From NCBI RefSeq assembly GCF_018403685.1, contig NZ_BOVK01000011.1:62001-126000 (forward strand): 64,000 bases of DNA. The letters run 5' to 3'. How positions within the stretch are numbered: the first letter of the stretch is position 1; each line of letters opens with the position of its first letter. The stretch comes from Xylanibacillus composti (lineage in GTDB: Bacteria; Bacillota; Bacilli; Paenibacillales; K13). The notes beneath the pieces are model-generated. The model saw only the letters and a program-made list of their open reading frames with translations, was not told the DNA's origin and made no database searches. Made by a program: the position numbers and the translations under genes. Below are positions 55,260 through 64,000 of this stretch, in pieces.

Positions 55260-55299
55260 AAACCGCCCTCCCCCTCGATGAACGAAGGGAAGGGCGGTT
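55260..55299 (-). terminator. Terminator after binding-protein copy 3
   Basis: On the minus strand AACCGCCCTTCCC (about 55286-55298) pairs with GGGGAGGGCGGTT (55261-55273) with one mismatch, then TAGCTTGTTC. Strong stem, weak T-tract. Confidence 0.7.
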
Positions 55300-55313
55300 C
55301 AGTTGTGCTCAGT

Positions 55314-56846
55314 TTACTTGTTAGCCAAGAATTCGTCGAATTGTCTTTGCTTCTCGGCAATGATATCGTCGAGACCGGCCGCTTTCAGCTTCTCGATATA
55401 CTTAGGCAGAACTTCGTCCGGATCTACAGCGCCTGTATCCAATGCAGCATCATATTCTTTACGAACGTTAACAGCTGCGGCTACTTGCGTTTTTACCGGC
55501 TCAGCATCGAATGTAAAGCCAAGGCCTGGCGATACTTTCGCGCCTTCGTTAAATTCTTTGAACTGCTCCCACTTTTGCGGATCTTCGGAGTCCCATACAT
55601 AGTTCAGGAACTGGTTGCCGAACATCCATGCACCGCCTGGGGAGTAAGCAGTCTGGTTCTCAGTTGGGGTGATAATTTCACCATCACGAGTGAAGTGATC
55701 CCCTTCAATACCGAAGTTGAACAAGTTGTTGAAATATTGATCAGTGTGCAGCAGGTTGATGAACATCATTGCGCGTTCCGGATCTTCGGATGTCGAAGAA
55801 ATCGCCAGCATGGAACCGGCTGTTTCCGATGTAGCAATCGTACGATCGGTCATAGGAATTTGCGCCAGCTTGCCGCTCAGGTTGGTTACAGCAGCCATTT
55901 CTTCAGCCTTGCCAGGCTTCAGAGGCTGGATTGTCATGAAGACGTTGCCTGCTTGCATTGCATCCTGTGTAGACAATGTTGTCGTCGTAGCGTCCTGGTT
56001 GATCAAGCCTGCCAGGAAGAAATCGCGAGCGATATCCAGGTTCTCTTTATAACGATCGAATTCAAAGCGCGGCTTGACTACAGTATCGTCCAAATCCTTC
56101 AGCACAACGCCAGGGATGTTGGCATCACCCAGGAAGTCATACTGCGCAAAGTAATGCACGTTGAATGTTTCGCCATCGCGCATGAACAACGGAATCATTT
56201 CCGGCTTTGCTTCTTTTACAGCTTGCAAAATCGGCTTCAGATCAGCTGGTGTTTGGATGTTGGACATGTCCAAACCAAGCTCTTCTGCAATATCGGAGCG
56301 GTAGATGATACCGCCTTGTCCAGCGATTTCCTTGTTAGTTGGAACGCCATAGTTTTTGCCGTTGATCTTGGAGCCTTCCAGGTAAGCGGGATCCAAGATT
56401 TCAACGATGCCTTGCCCTGCTTCAGTCTCCAGCAGTTCTGCAAGATCCAGGAACGCACCCTTGGATACGTTCACCGCATAGCCGGACCACTGTGCAGTAA
56501 AGTAGATGTCCATCGGCTCGCGGGAAGCGATCATCAGGTTAACCTTCTGATCCCATTGTCCCCACTCAATCGGTTGAAGATCAAGCGTTGCGTTGATTTT
56601 TTCCTTCAGGTACTTGTTGATTTCGGCCATAACTTTATCATGGTCCTTCTGCTTGACGCCCGGATAAGTCATCTTCAACTCGTATGGCGCCAAATCAGAA
56701 CCTGCAGCGCCTTCACTGCTTTCACTTCCTCCTCCAGTGCTTCCTGTACCGGAGTTGCTGTTGCTGCCGCCACACGCCGCGAGGACGAGTGACATTGCGA
56801 AGACAAGAGCCAGCATGAGAATCATGCTTTTCTTAGATGTCTTCAT
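55314..56846 (-). CDS. Carbohydrate ABC transporter binding lipoprotein, copy 3 (LplA-like)
   Basis: A 510-aa lipoprotein with lipobox LVLAAC (Cys near residue 25), Gly/Ser linker, and the same domain pattern as the other two (GVKQKDHDKVMAEI, PMDIYFTAQWSGYA, KNYGVPTNKEIAGQ). It begins 111 bp after lplC with no terminator between, so it is the binding protein of the permease operon proper; the other two look like later duplications with their own promoters. Its codon use is more biased than that of its neighbours, compatible with high expression. Confidence 0.9.
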   Translation of the reverse strand: MKTSKKSMILMLALVFAMSLVLAACGGSNSNSGTGSTGGGSESSEGAAGSDLAPYELKMTYPGVKQKDHDKVMAEINKYLKEKINATLDLQPIEWGQWDQKVNLMIASREPMDIYFTAQWSGYAVNVSKGAFLDLAELLETEAGQGIVEILDPAYLEGSKINGKNYGVPTNKEIAGQGGIIYRSDIAEELGLDMSNIQTPADLKPILQAVKEAKPEMIPLFMRDGETFNVHYFAQYDFLGDANIPGVVLKDLDDTVVKPRFEFDRYKENLDIARDFFLAGLINQDATTTTLSTQDAMQAGNVFMTIQPLKPGKAEEMAAVTNLSGKLAQIPMTDRTIATSETAGSMLAISSTSEDPERAMMFINLLHTDQYFNNLFNFGIEGDHFTRDGEIITPTENQTAYSPGGAWMFGNQFLNYVWDSEDPQKWEQFKEFNEGAKVSPGLGFTFDAEPVKTQVAAAVNVRKEYDAALDTGAVDPDEVLPKYIEKLKAAGLDDIIAEKQRQFDEFLANK

Positions 56847-56957
56847 GGTGTTCCCTCCCTTTGATAGTTGTCTGTGTATTTGCTAACCGGCTTGATATAT
56901 ATATTGCCGGCAATAGCCAGTATGATGTGGATTCACCCATGAAACTTGTGATGTGTA

Positions 56958-57920
56958 TTAGCCCTTTACGGCACCTACAGTCAAGCCCTGAATAAAGAAC
57001 CGCTGGAAGAACGGATAGGCGAAGATGATCGGTCCTACACCGACAACAGCCATAGCCATCCGCACCGTTTCTGTCGGGAATTGCAGAATGCCGCCGCCAG
57101 CCGCAATACCAGCCGCTGCTTGCGTATTCGTCGACAGGAACTGAATGTTCAGCATCGTCTTATACATCAAGAATTGAACGGATACGTTCGATTCCTTTGT
57201 TATAAAGAGCAAACTCATAAACCAGTCATTCCAATAAACAAGCGTTTGGAACAAGGCGACGGTCGCCAATACCGGCAGCGACAGCGGCAGCACAATCGAA
57301 CCGAAGATGCGGAACTCGCTGGCGCCATCAATTTTGGCCGATTCCAGCAAGGCTACCGGGATTGTCGTCTTGAAGAAGGTGCGGATAATCAAGACCCAGA
57401 ATGCACCAACGAGATACGGCATGATCAATGCCCACAAGCTGTTTTTCAAGCCGAGCGTCTGTGTGTATACGAGATAGAACGGCACCAGACCGCCGTTGAA
57501 CAGCATCGTGAAGAAACAGAAGAACGAGAAGAAGTTCTTGTGCGGGAAATCATCCCGCGAGATCGGGTAGGCGTAAAGCGACATCAGGATGACGCTCAAG
57601 ATCGTACCTACGATCGTTACGAAGATCGAGACGCCGTACGCGTTCACGATAGGTGTCCAATCCTCAAACAGGAATCGGTATGCGTCCAAACTGAAAGTCT
57701 CTGGAATAAACTTGTAGCCGTTGACGACAACATCTCTTTCGTTGGAGAAGGAGACGGCAATTACCAGAAACAGCGGCAGCACGCAGGCTGCAGTGTAAAA
57801 CCAGAAGAACAAGTTGATTAAAAAGTTCGCGGTGTTCCCGATTTCATTCGGATTGCGTTCTCTTTTCGGTTTTTTTATCCGATCCACTCCGACAGTGGGA
57901 TTAGTTGCAGAACTGCTCAT
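56958..57920 (-). CDS. ABC transporter permease, LplC/YtcP type
   Basis: Inner-membrane permease of carbohydrate uptake type 1, 320 aa, six helices. The cytoplasmic EAA loop is LLESAKIDGASEFRIFGSIVLPLSLP near residue 205 (in outline), which docks the ATPase. An unusual charged N-terminal extension (about 25 residues) precedes the first helix, common in LplC proteins. It follows lplB by 15 bp. No ATPase gene is nearby; such systems share the general MsmX-type ATPase encoded elsewhere. Confidence 0.9.
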   Translation of the reverse strand: MSSSATNPTVGVDRIKKPKRERNPNEIGNTANFLINLFFWFYTAACVLPLFLVIAVSFSNERDVVVNGYKFIPETFSLDAYRFLFEDWTPIVNAYGVSIFVTIVGTILSVILMSLYAYPISRDDFPHKNFFSFFCFFTMLFNGGLVPFYLVYTQTLGLKNSLWALIMPYLVGAFWVLIIRTFFKTTIPVALLESAKIDGASEFRIFGSIVLPLSLPVLATVALFQTLVYWNDWFMSLLFITKESNVSVQFLMYKTMLNIQFLSTNTQAAAGIAAGGGILQFPTETVRMAMAVVGVGPIIFAYPFFQRFFIQGLTVGAVKG

Positions 57921-57935
57921 GGATTACCCTCCCTT

Positions 57936-58916
57936 CTAGAACAATGCATTGTCCGGGCTAATTTTGCGGACGATCAGGTTCGACACGAGTACAAGCACGA
58001 AGCCTACAACCGATTGATACAAACCGGCAGCCGAGGACATGCCGATGTCGCCCATCGCCAAGAATGTCTGATAAACGTAGGTTTCGATAACCAATGTCGT
58101 ATCGTAAAGCGCCCCTTGGTTACGTGTAAACTGGAAGAACAAGCCGAAGTCTGCATAGAAGATACGGCCAATTTGCAGGATCGTCATGACTACGATAACC
58201 GGTGTCAACAACGGAATCGTAATTTTGAGCGTTTGCTGCCATTTGCTTGCTCCGTCGATTAGTGCCGCTTCATAATACTCCTTGTCAAAGCCGACGATGG
58301 CGGCCAAGTAAATGACGACAAAATAACCGATGTTTTTCCAAGTGTTGACGATTGGCAGAATATATGGCCAATATTTCGGCTCAAAATACCAGTTGATCTT
58401 CTCTATGCCGAGCATAGGGAGGATCGTGGAGTTGATAAAGCCGTTCTCCCCTTGAAGGAAAGCCATACCGAGGTAGGCTACAACGACGAAGGAGAGGAAG
58501 TAAGGAAGAAACATGGTGCTTTGATGGAATTTCGCCCATGCCTTGTTGCGCATTTCATGGAACATAATCGCCAGCGCAATCGCAATCCCCAAGTTCAAAG
58601 CAATGAAAACGACGTTATAAGCGATTGTATTTCTCGTTATCACCCAGGCTGTATTGGTCGAGAACAAATACTTGAAGTTATCGAACCCGATCCAGGGACT
58701 CCCCCAAATTCCGTCAGCGTAGTTGACGTTCTTGAAGGCGATAATAACGCCAAACATTGGTAAATAGTTGTGCAAAATCAGCACAATGCTCGCAGGCAGC
58801 AACATTACATAGAAAATCCAGAACTTGCGGACAGTGCGGAAAAAAGGAGTGGAACGTCTTTTCCCCGGCGTCTGAAGAGCAGCAGACGCAGTCGCAGTCG
58901 CATCTTGTGTTGCCAT
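57936..58916 (-). CDS. ABC transporter permease, LplB/YteP type
   Basis: Partner permease, 326 aa, six helices, with EAA loop YYEAALIDGASKWQQTLKITIPLL near residue 210 (in outline). N-terminal 30 residues are Ala/Thr-rich. ATG 58916 follows AAAGGGGTGAC; the frame opens earlier at 58961, without a ribosome site. It is the first gene of lplB-lplC-binding protein 3, behind a shared 39-bp element. Confidence 0.9.
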   Translation of the reverse strand: MATQDATATASAALQTPGKRRSTPFFRTVRKFWIFYVMLLPASIVLILHNYLPMFGVIIAFKNVNYADGIWGSPWIGFDNFKYLFSTNTAWVITRNTIAYNVVFIALNLGIAIALAIMFHEMRNKAWAKFHQSTMFLPYFLSFVVVAYLGMAFLQGENGFINSTILPMLGIEKINWYFEPKYWPYILPIVNTWKNIGYFVVIYLAAIVGFDKEYYEAALIDGASKWQQTLKITIPLLTPVIVVMTILQIGRIFYADFGLFFQFTRNQGALYDTTLVIETYVYQTFLAMGDIGMSSAAGLYQSVVGFVLVLVSNLIVRKISPDNALF

Positions 58917-58955
58917 GCTGTCACCCCTTTCATAAAATCGACGATTTACTATACT

Positions 58956-59021
58956 CATCATAATTTTTTCTTGACGTTCTCTCTACTACCAAGGTGACCA
59001 CTTAGACACTATTGTGACATG
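58956..59021 (-). promoter_or_regulatory. lplB control region: shared 39-bp element and -10
   Basis: Element at 58983-59021, minus-strand core ATGTCACAATAGTGT, 22 of 39 positions shared with copy 1. A -10-like TATGAT stands at 58956-58961, 22 bp from the element, matching the 20 and 21 bp of the other two. No good -35 is present, as expected for an activated promoter. Confidence 0.5.
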
Positions 59022-59066
59022 TCCACAAGAAAAACTGTTCAAGATGACAAAAGTGCGCATACGACT

Positions 59067-60680
59067 TTATTCGACAAATTCTTGGAACCTCTTGCGGTAC
59101 TCTTGCGGCGTGATGCCCGTTATCTTCTTGAACAGCTTGGCAAAATGGGAAAAGTGAGAATAGCCCACTGCCTCCGCCACTGAGCTGATCTTGTCATTCG
59201 ACTCGGCCAGCAGCTGCTTCGCTTGCTCCATTCTGACGGTTTGAATATACTCAGACAGCGATACGCCGGTTTCTTTCTTGAACAGCCGCGACACATACGC
59301 AGGGTTCAAATAAACGAGCGCAGCCAGGTCCTCCCGATTCAGCTCCTCATTCAGATGTGTCTGGATATAATGCTGAATCTTGGCAATGACGGCCGACACA
59401 TCCTTTAACTTAGAACCGGTCGTCTCCACAGCCGCATTGACCACGCGGGTCGCCCAGGTCCGCAAGTGATGGTAACTGCGCGTCACCGCCCCCATATCCA
59501 TCATTTCCGGCGCGGTGAAGATTTCGTTAACGGAGAGGCCTTTTTTGTGCGCAAAAAGATAGACCATATTCATAAATCCAAAAAAGAAAGCGGCCAGCGA
59601 TTCCTGTCCCACCTCTTCCTTCTGCATGCTGTCAAGCTTCTCTTCGATTCTCGTCAGCAGCTCGTCCTTCTTGCCTGCCTCGAACAGGACGAGCCAATCG
59701 GTGAAGGAAGGCGGGGGCAGCATGCTGTCAGCCGAGCCTCTGACATCTTGCTGCAGGAACACTTCGTTCATTAGTTTCAAGTTGCTCCGCTCCATCTCCA
59801 GCAAGCGGTTCAACGATTGCTGGAGCCCGCCGATTTGCGCCTCGTCTCCGATGTAGCAGGACAGGGAGCAGTAGAAATAGCGATTGCATGCCTGCACATA
59901 TTCCTTGCAGCGGGCAATGATGCTAGTGCGGTCCAGACTTTCTCCCGGCGCCAGATAGATCAATGCCAGGTTGTAATCCCCGCGATCTTGAATGACTGCT
60001 CCCGGCCCTTCCTGCAGAATAATTTCCGCAGCAGCCTTTCGCAGCGCATACTCCATAATTTCCTCATCCCTGGTGGAAAGCTCTTCTTTCCACTCCTCCA
60101 CACTAATGAGGACAGGAAGAATATGGCCATCCAGCGACAATGGAATTTCATACATGTCCAAAGAAGCTTGCAAGCGCTGCGGCGACAACGGCATACGACC
60201 TGCCAGCACATCCTGCCAAAATCGCTCGACCAACGCCGGCAGCTGTTGCGTCCATTGCTGATAATACATCTTGTATGTCTCGTGAAAGTCGAGCAGTTCC
60301 CGTTCCTCGCGAATCAACTCCAGCGCTTTGCGCACCGTCTCCTTCAGTTGATCGTGATCGACTGGCTTCAGCACATAATCAAAACTTCCAAGATGAATGG
60401 CGCGTTGCGCATACGAGAAGTTGGCATGGCCTGTCAGAAATATGGTCTCCGTATTCGGCGAATGGGTCTGCAGCCATTCCAGCAGCTCCAAACCATTTTC
60501 CCCCGGCATTTCGATATCGGAAATCAGCACATCGACTCGTTCGGAGCCCAATATCTGCTTCGCCTCGTCCACATCCATCGCTTCCATCACGGATTCAATT
60601 TGCAAATCGCTCCATTCGATCCCCTGCGTGATCCCTTTTATTGCAAACAGTTCATCATCCACTACCAGTAGCCGATACAT
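59067..60680 (-). CDS. AraC-type response regulator, YesN family
   Basis: A 537-aa regulator. Receiver domain at residues 1-120: acidic pocket VVDDE, phosphoacceptor Asp in LISDIEMPG near 55, and Lys in YVLKPVD near 104. A middle region (about 150-420) is the usual poorly conserved part. The C-terminal AraC/XylS DNA-binding domain (about 430-530) has two helix-turn-helix motifs, AALVYLNPAYVSRLFKKETG and VAEAVGYSHFSHFAKLFKK in outline. Translated 6 bp after the kinase. Probable activator of the lpl genes via the shared 39-bp element. Confidence 0.92.
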   Translation of the reverse strand: MYRLLVVDDELFAIKGITQGIEWSDLQIESVMEAMDVDEAKQILGSERVDVLISDIEMPGENGLELLEWLQTHSPNTETIFLTGHANFSYAQRAIHLGSFDYVLKPVDHDQLKETVRKALELIREERELLDFHETYKMYYQQWTQQLPALVERFWQDVLAGRMPLSPQRLQASLDMYEIPLSLDGHILPVLISVEEWKEELSTRDEEIMEYALRKAAAEIILQEGPGAVIQDRGDYNLALIYLAPGESLDRTSIIARCKEYVQACNRYFYCSLSCYIGDEAQIGGLQQSLNRLLEMERSNLKLMNEVFLQQDVRGSADSMLPPPSFTDWLVLFEAGKKDELLTRIEEKLDSMQKEEVGQESLAAFFFGFMNMVYLFAHKKGLSVNEIFTAPEMMDMGAVTRSYHHLRTWATRVVNAAVETTGSKLKDVSAVIAKIQHYIQTHLNEELNREDLAALVYLNPAYVSRLFKKETGVSLSEYIQTVRMEQAKQLLAESNDKISSVAEAVGYSHFSHFAKLFKKITGITPQEYRKRFQEFVE

Positions 60681-60686
60681 CGACTG

Positions 60687-62417
60687 TCACCTCTTCCTAT
60701 CCATTGACAAGGGAATGCGGATCGTCACGATAGCTCCGTGCGGCTCAGCATTAGCGAACGCGATGAGGGCCTTGTCCCCTGTATCCATGCGCAGCCTTCT
60801 CCAGACGTTCCAAATGCCCACGTGCTCGTCGCCGATTTTTTCGAAATAATCCTTCGAATTGAGCTGCCCGAGCAGTTCCTCGGGAAAACCCTTTCCATTG
60901 TCTTGAATCGTTATTTTCATATAGTGTTCCGGATCTTCCTCGTCCGCACGTGCATGCACGTGTATCGTAAAGGGCTCCCGGCGATTTTGGAATCCGTGAA
61001 TAATCGCATTTTCCACAAATGGCTGGATGATTAGAGGCGGGATTTGAAAGTTTCCCAGCTCCTTCGAAACATCCAGTTCATATAATAACAGATCCGGGTA
61101 TCTTAAATGTTGAATTTCCAAATAGTTTTGAATATGTTCCAGTTCTTCCTCCAGAGTCACCTTCGTGCGGTTCGTGCGAATAATAAAACGGAAGTAATCT
61201 GCAAGATGCAGCGACATCTTCTGCACGGATTTGAAATCCTTCAGCGCTGCAAGATTATAAATGATGTTCAAGGTATTCATATAGAAATGCGGATTGATCT
61301 GGACTTGAAGATGCTTGAATTCCGCATGCTGCGCCTTCAGCTTCTCCTCGTAGACATTGATCTTCAAGTGCTCGATTTCGCGAACCATTTCGTTGAAGGT
61401 GCTGTTGAGGAACCTGAATTCCCCTGTCCCCCCTTCATGCAGACGCACGTCAAATCTGCCCTGCCCAATCCGGCGCATGCCCCTAATCAGGTCGAACAAT
61501 GGCTTGATCAAGGTTCGCTGCAAGAAGACGAAATACAGCACCAAGATGATCACAACAGCCAAGGGGATTGTATAAATAAACTGTTGGAAATAAGGCAGAT
61601 TTCGCAGTATGTTTTTTTCCGCTACGATAACCGCATAGTGCAGATCGGCCATCAAGGACGGCTCTTCTACGATCAAATAATCGTTGCCATTATCGCGGTC
61701 TGTTACGATCCGATAGCTTGAATTCGATTCCCCTGCCTTGATATCCATATTGGAAAAGCGCGCCGCCGAGCTTCCAATCCCCCCGATGGACTCGCCTCCG
61801 GACAACAGCATGACGCCGCCGTCCTCGCCGAGCTCCCAGTTGGCGAGCGGCTCCATCAAATTATCCACACTGATCCACGAGCCTATAAAGACATTGGCGT
61901 TCACTGCGATCATCTTATAAAGCGCGTATCCGTCAGCCGTCGCAACTACCCGCCACTCCTTGTAGGGCGGCTCTTCTGCTGAAGCAAGCAGCGTATCGAT
62001 ATTGTCATAAATAATCTCGCGCTCTTGGTACGCGTTTCGCTGGGAGGATAAAATGAGGTCATTGTTCTTGCGCAGATAGACAAATATGGAATCGACCATA
62101 TCGTAATAGCCGATGGATATATTCAGCTTGTTGATAATGCGAAGCTTGGTCAGCATGTATTCATCACTGTCAGACACATAGGCATTGATAATACTGACAT
62201 CCTGATCATTTACCATGCCGTACAAAAATAAATTCGTCTGATACAAAATATTGTCGGTGTTTTTCGTATATAAATCGAGTAAATTGCTGTAATTTTTGGA
62301 AATCTGGTCGCGTACGATATTGATCGCGTAATAGTTGCTGTAATACAGAAAAATGGCCAGTGGAATCGTGACCAATAAAAAACCGGCCAAAATTCTGATT
62401 TTTACGGACTGGAGCAT
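60687..62417 (-). CDS. Sensor histidine kinase, YesM family
   Basis: A 576-aa membrane kinase: helix at residues 10-27, large extracellular sensor (about 30-280, Cache-like), second helix (about 285-302), HAMP (about 303-355), His-kinase domain of the LytS/YesM class with phosphorylated His in QVQINPHFYMNTLN near 375, and HATPase with IIQPFVENAIIHGF (N box) and QDNGKGFP near 505. Partner of the YesN-type regulator right after it. The pair usually senses extracellular sugars that the next-door importer takes up. Confidence 0.92.
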   Translation of the reverse strand: MLQSVKIRILAGFLLVTIPLAIFLYYSNYYAINIVRDQISKNYSNLLDLYTKNTDNILYQTNLFLYGMVNDQDVSIINAYVSDSDEYMLTKLRIINKLNISIGYYDMVDSIFVYLRKNNDLILSSQRNAYQEREIIYDNIDTLLASAEEPPYKEWRVVATADGYALYKMIAVNANVFIGSWISVDNLMEPLANWELGEDGGVMLLSGGESIGGIGSSAARFSNMDIKAGESNSSYRIVTDRDNGNDYLIVEEPSLMADLHYAVIVAEKNILRNLPYFQQFIYTIPLAVVIILVLYFVFLQRTLIKPLFDLIRGMRRIGQGRFDVRLHEGGTGEFRFLNSTFNEMVREIEHLKINVYEEKLKAQHAEFKHLQVQINPHFYMNTLNIIYNLAALKDFKSVQKMSLHLADYFRFIIRTNRTKVTLEEELEHIQNYLEIQHLRYPDLLLYELDVSKELGNFQIPPLIIQPFVENAIIHGFQNRREPFTIHVHARADEEDPEHYMKITIQDNGKGFPEELLGQLNSKDYFEKIGDEHVGIWNVWRRLRMDTGDKALIAFANAEPHGAIVTIRIPLSMDRKR

Positions 62418-62453
62418 GTGGGTTCCCCTTTATTTCAAATCAAAGTTATTACC

Positions 62454-62482
62454 ATTGTAATGAGCGGATGGATGCTTGGCAA
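62454..62482 (-). promoter_or_regulatory. Sigma-A promoter of the kinase-regulator operon
   Basis: On the minus strand TTGCCA (62477-62482), 17-bp spacer, TACAAT (62454-62459), 37 bp before the kinase start. Confidence 0.8.
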
Positions 62483-62514
62483 CCTTTCGTCAAACGCACT
62501 GCGCCCCAAAGCAA

Positions 62515-62555
62515 AGGAAGATGGCAGCACCGAAATCCCGGTTCTCCATCTTCCT
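62515..62555 (-). terminator. Terminator after the floA-linked gene
   Basis: Perfect 10-bp stem AGGAAGATGG/CCATCTTCCT (62546-62555 and 62515-62524), 21-base loop with inner ACCG/CGGT pairs, followed on the minus strand by TTGCTTTGG. T-tract is poor. Confidence 0.7.
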
Positions 62556-62566
62556 CTGTCTCTGTA

Positions 62567-63001
62567 TTATCTGTAAGGCCGCTTTGCCCGCGGCGGGCCA
62601 AACACCTCGGCCCACATCATGCCGAGTCGCGCTTCCTCCGCCGTCGGCTGGCGATGATTCGATTTCTGCCCACGTTTTTCTTCTTTCGGGAGCACCGCCA
62701 CCCGGGGGAAAGGGTGCATCGGCTTTGGTTCCGGCTTCCTTGACCTCGTTGCATCGGCCTGCTCAAATGCCTCCAGTGCAGCCATGTAGTCAGGCTCCTC
62801 TTGGCGCGCGGCTGGTTCATGCTTGCCAAATCCTCTTGCTTGCTGCGGCTCCTCATTCCCAAATGTCGGAATAACCGGCCCTTGCTGGCCTGGCCGGCGT
62901 TGGCGGGTCGGCGCGGCTTCTTTTCGCTGCCGGAACAGCATGCTGATCAAGCCGATCACGATAAAGATGAACAGCGGATTGCTGAACAGGAAGTCAAGCA
63001 T
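62567..63001 (-). CDS. Small membrane-anchored protein linked to floA
   Basis: A 144-aa protein with one N-terminal helix (residues 3-24), then a Gln/Pro/Arg-rich, probably disordered tail to the end. Start lies 3 bp after the floA stop, so the two are coupled. No family recognised. It takes the place held by yqfB in B. subtilis but shows no resemblance to it. Confidence 0.6.
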   Translation of the reverse strand: MLDFLFSNPLFIFIVIGLISMLFRQRKEAAPTRQRRPGQQGPVIPTFGNEEPQQARGFGKHEPAARQEEPDYMAALEAFEQADATRSRKPEPKPMHPFPRVAVLPKEEKRGQKSNHRQPTAEEARLGMMWAEVFGPPRAKRPYR

Positions 63002-63003
63002 CT

Positions 63004-63990
63004 TTATTCATCCTTCTGCGAGTCGGATCCGGATTGGCTGCCGAAGGAATTCCTCATCTGTGTATCCGCATCGATATTCTTGAAATTCATGTAATCCATA
63101 ACGCCGAGCTTGCCGCTGCGCAACGCCTCAGCCATAGCCTGCGGCACCTGCGATTCGGCCTCGACAACCTTGGCCCTCATCTCTACGACGCGCGCTGACA
63201 TTTCCTGCTCCTGCGCAACGGCCATCGCTCTGCGCTCCTCGGCTTTCGCTTGCGCAATTTGCTTATCGGCTTCTGCTTGGTCTGTTTGCAGCTGCGCACC
63301 AATATTGCGGCCAACATCAACATCCGCAATATCAATGGACAAGATTTCGAATGCCGTACCGGCGTCCAAACCTTTCTCCAGAACAGTGCGTGATATCATA
63401 TCGGGATTTTCCAGTACTTCTTTGTGGCTGTTCGCCGAACCTACGGTTGTGACGATACCTTCCCCTACGCGGGCAATAATCGTCTCTTCACCTGCACCGC
63501 CGACCAGTCTTTCGATATTGGCGCGAACGGTAACACGGGCACGCACCTTTACTTCAATGCCGTCCTTCGCAACCGCGGCGACGATCGGGGTTTCAATAAC
63601 CTTCGGGTTAACACTCATCTGTACGGCTTGCAGCACGTCGCGGCCTGCCAGGTCGATTGCCGCAGCCCGTTCAAACACAAGATCGATATCTGCGCGCTGA
63701 GCGGCGATAAGAGCGTTGACAACACGGTCCACATTGCCGCCCGCCAAATAGTGACTTTCCAACTGATTGGTCGTTAAGTCCAAGCCAGCTTTGGTCGCTT
63801 TGATCATAGGATTGACCACACGACTTGGAATAACGCGTCTGATCCGCATTGCGACCAAAGTGACAATGCCGACTCTGACTCCCGAGAACAAAGCCGAGAT
63901 CCAGAGCATTACTGGGACAAAGCTAAAGAAAACCGACAGAACAATAATGATAATCGCACCAAATAATAAATAAACAACAAATGGTTCCAT
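63004..63990 (-). CDS. floA: Flotillin-like protein FloA
   Basis: Membrane scaffold protein of functional membrane microdomains, 328 aa. N-terminal membrane hairpin (about residues 5-50), SPFH/band-7 domain (about 55-210, [14 protein letters not shown] and [22 protein letters not shown] in part), then the flotillin region with EA-rich helices ([22 protein letters not shown] in outline, about 235-290). AGGAGG at the right window edge precedes the ATG. Equivalent to B. subtilis yqfA, where nfeD (yqeZ) lies upstream. Confidence 0.94.
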   Translation of the reverse strand: MEPFVVYLLFGAIIIIVLSVFFSFVPVMLWISALFSGVRVGIVTLVAMRIRRVIPSRVVNPMIKATKAGLDLTTNQLESHYLAGGNVDRVVNALIAAQRADIDLVFERAAAIDLAGRDVLQAVQMSVNPKVIETPIVAAVAKDGIEVKVRARVTVRANIERLVGGAGEETIIARVGEGIVTTVGSANSHKEVLENPDMISRTVLEKGLDAGTAFEILSIDIADVDVGRNIGAQLQTDQAEADKQIAQAKAEERRAMAVAQEQEMSARVVEMRAKVVEAESQVPQAMAEALRSGKLGVMDYMNFKNIDADTQMRNSFGSQSGSDSQKDE

Positions 63991-64000
63991 AGTTCCTCCT

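Noticed and set aside
55278-56792. Open frame of 504 codons on the plus strand, opposite binding-protein copy 3
   Set aside because: It is an antisense shadow produced by biased codons; no ribosome site, no family resemblance, and the opposite strand codes for a complete LplA-like protein. The same holds for the long antisense frames at 51977-52987 and 53962-54945.

Overview
The window (about 54% GC by eye) looks like a chromosome segment of an endospore-forming member of the Bacillales, most likely Paenibacillaceae. The gene order closely follows Bacillus subtilis for long stretches: bshC-mraZ-rsmH-ftsL-pbpB-spoVD, the yla block (typA, ylaH, ylaJ, ylaK, ylaL), floA, and yqfC-yqfD-phoH-pgpH-ybeY-dgkA-cdd-era-yqzL-recO-glyQ-glyS-yqfL-yqxD-dnaG-rpoD-trmK-nif3. 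Almost all genes are on the minus strand. I see no insertion sequence, prophage, CRISPR array, tRNA or rRNA gene.

Layout, left to right. 0-10.5 kb: start of the division and cell-wall cluster read leftwards (mraZ, rsmH, ftsL, pbpB, spoVD), with a MraZ operator array in front of mraZ, preceded by ahcY, bshC, a DUF3397 gene, panE and rsfA. 10.7-16.3 kb: less conserved genes on both strands (DUF2626, a MidA-like methyltransferase, a lipoprotein, a frameshifted coiled-coil protein, a membrane-anchored solute-binding-like protein, one unknown). 16.4-22.7 kb: the yla block with an LCP cell-wall ligase and TypA. 22.7-31 kb: two divergent TerC genes, one behind a yybP-ykoY manganese riboswitch; thiI with a frameshifted cysteine desulfurase; small conserved proteins; a secreted S8 protease. 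31-45 kb: an unrecognised gene with a possible BtrH-like domain, RNase P RNA, nif3, trmK, rpoD, dnaG and a T-box controlled glyQS operon. 45-51.4 kb: era, an in-frame dgkA-cdd fusion, ybeY, pgpH, phoH, and yqfD-yqfC behind a textbook sigma-E promoter. 51.4-62.5 kb: a carbohydrate ABC-importer island (YesM/YesN-type two-component system, LplB and LplC permeases, three paralogous lipoprotein binding proteins, no ATPase), placed between floA and yqfC. 62.5-64 kb: floA and a small membrane protein.

The most useful new observations are: (1) a shared 39-bp element, at constant distance from a -10-like sequence, in front of lplB and two of the three binding-protein genes, followed by CcpA-type cre sites at the binding-protein genes; (2) three genes (coiled-coil gene at 13.3 kb, cysteine desulfurase at 27 kb, yqfD at 50.7 kb) each broken by a single-base shift in or near a homopolymer, which could be assembly error, real loss, or slippage; (3) the dgkA-cdd fusion with an internal ribosome-binding site; (4) an RNase P RNA of ancestral (type A) architecture rather than the Bacillus type; (5) a hairpin with T-tract directly after the typA promoter. 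I did not find a convincing wholly new system; most of the window is housekeeping.
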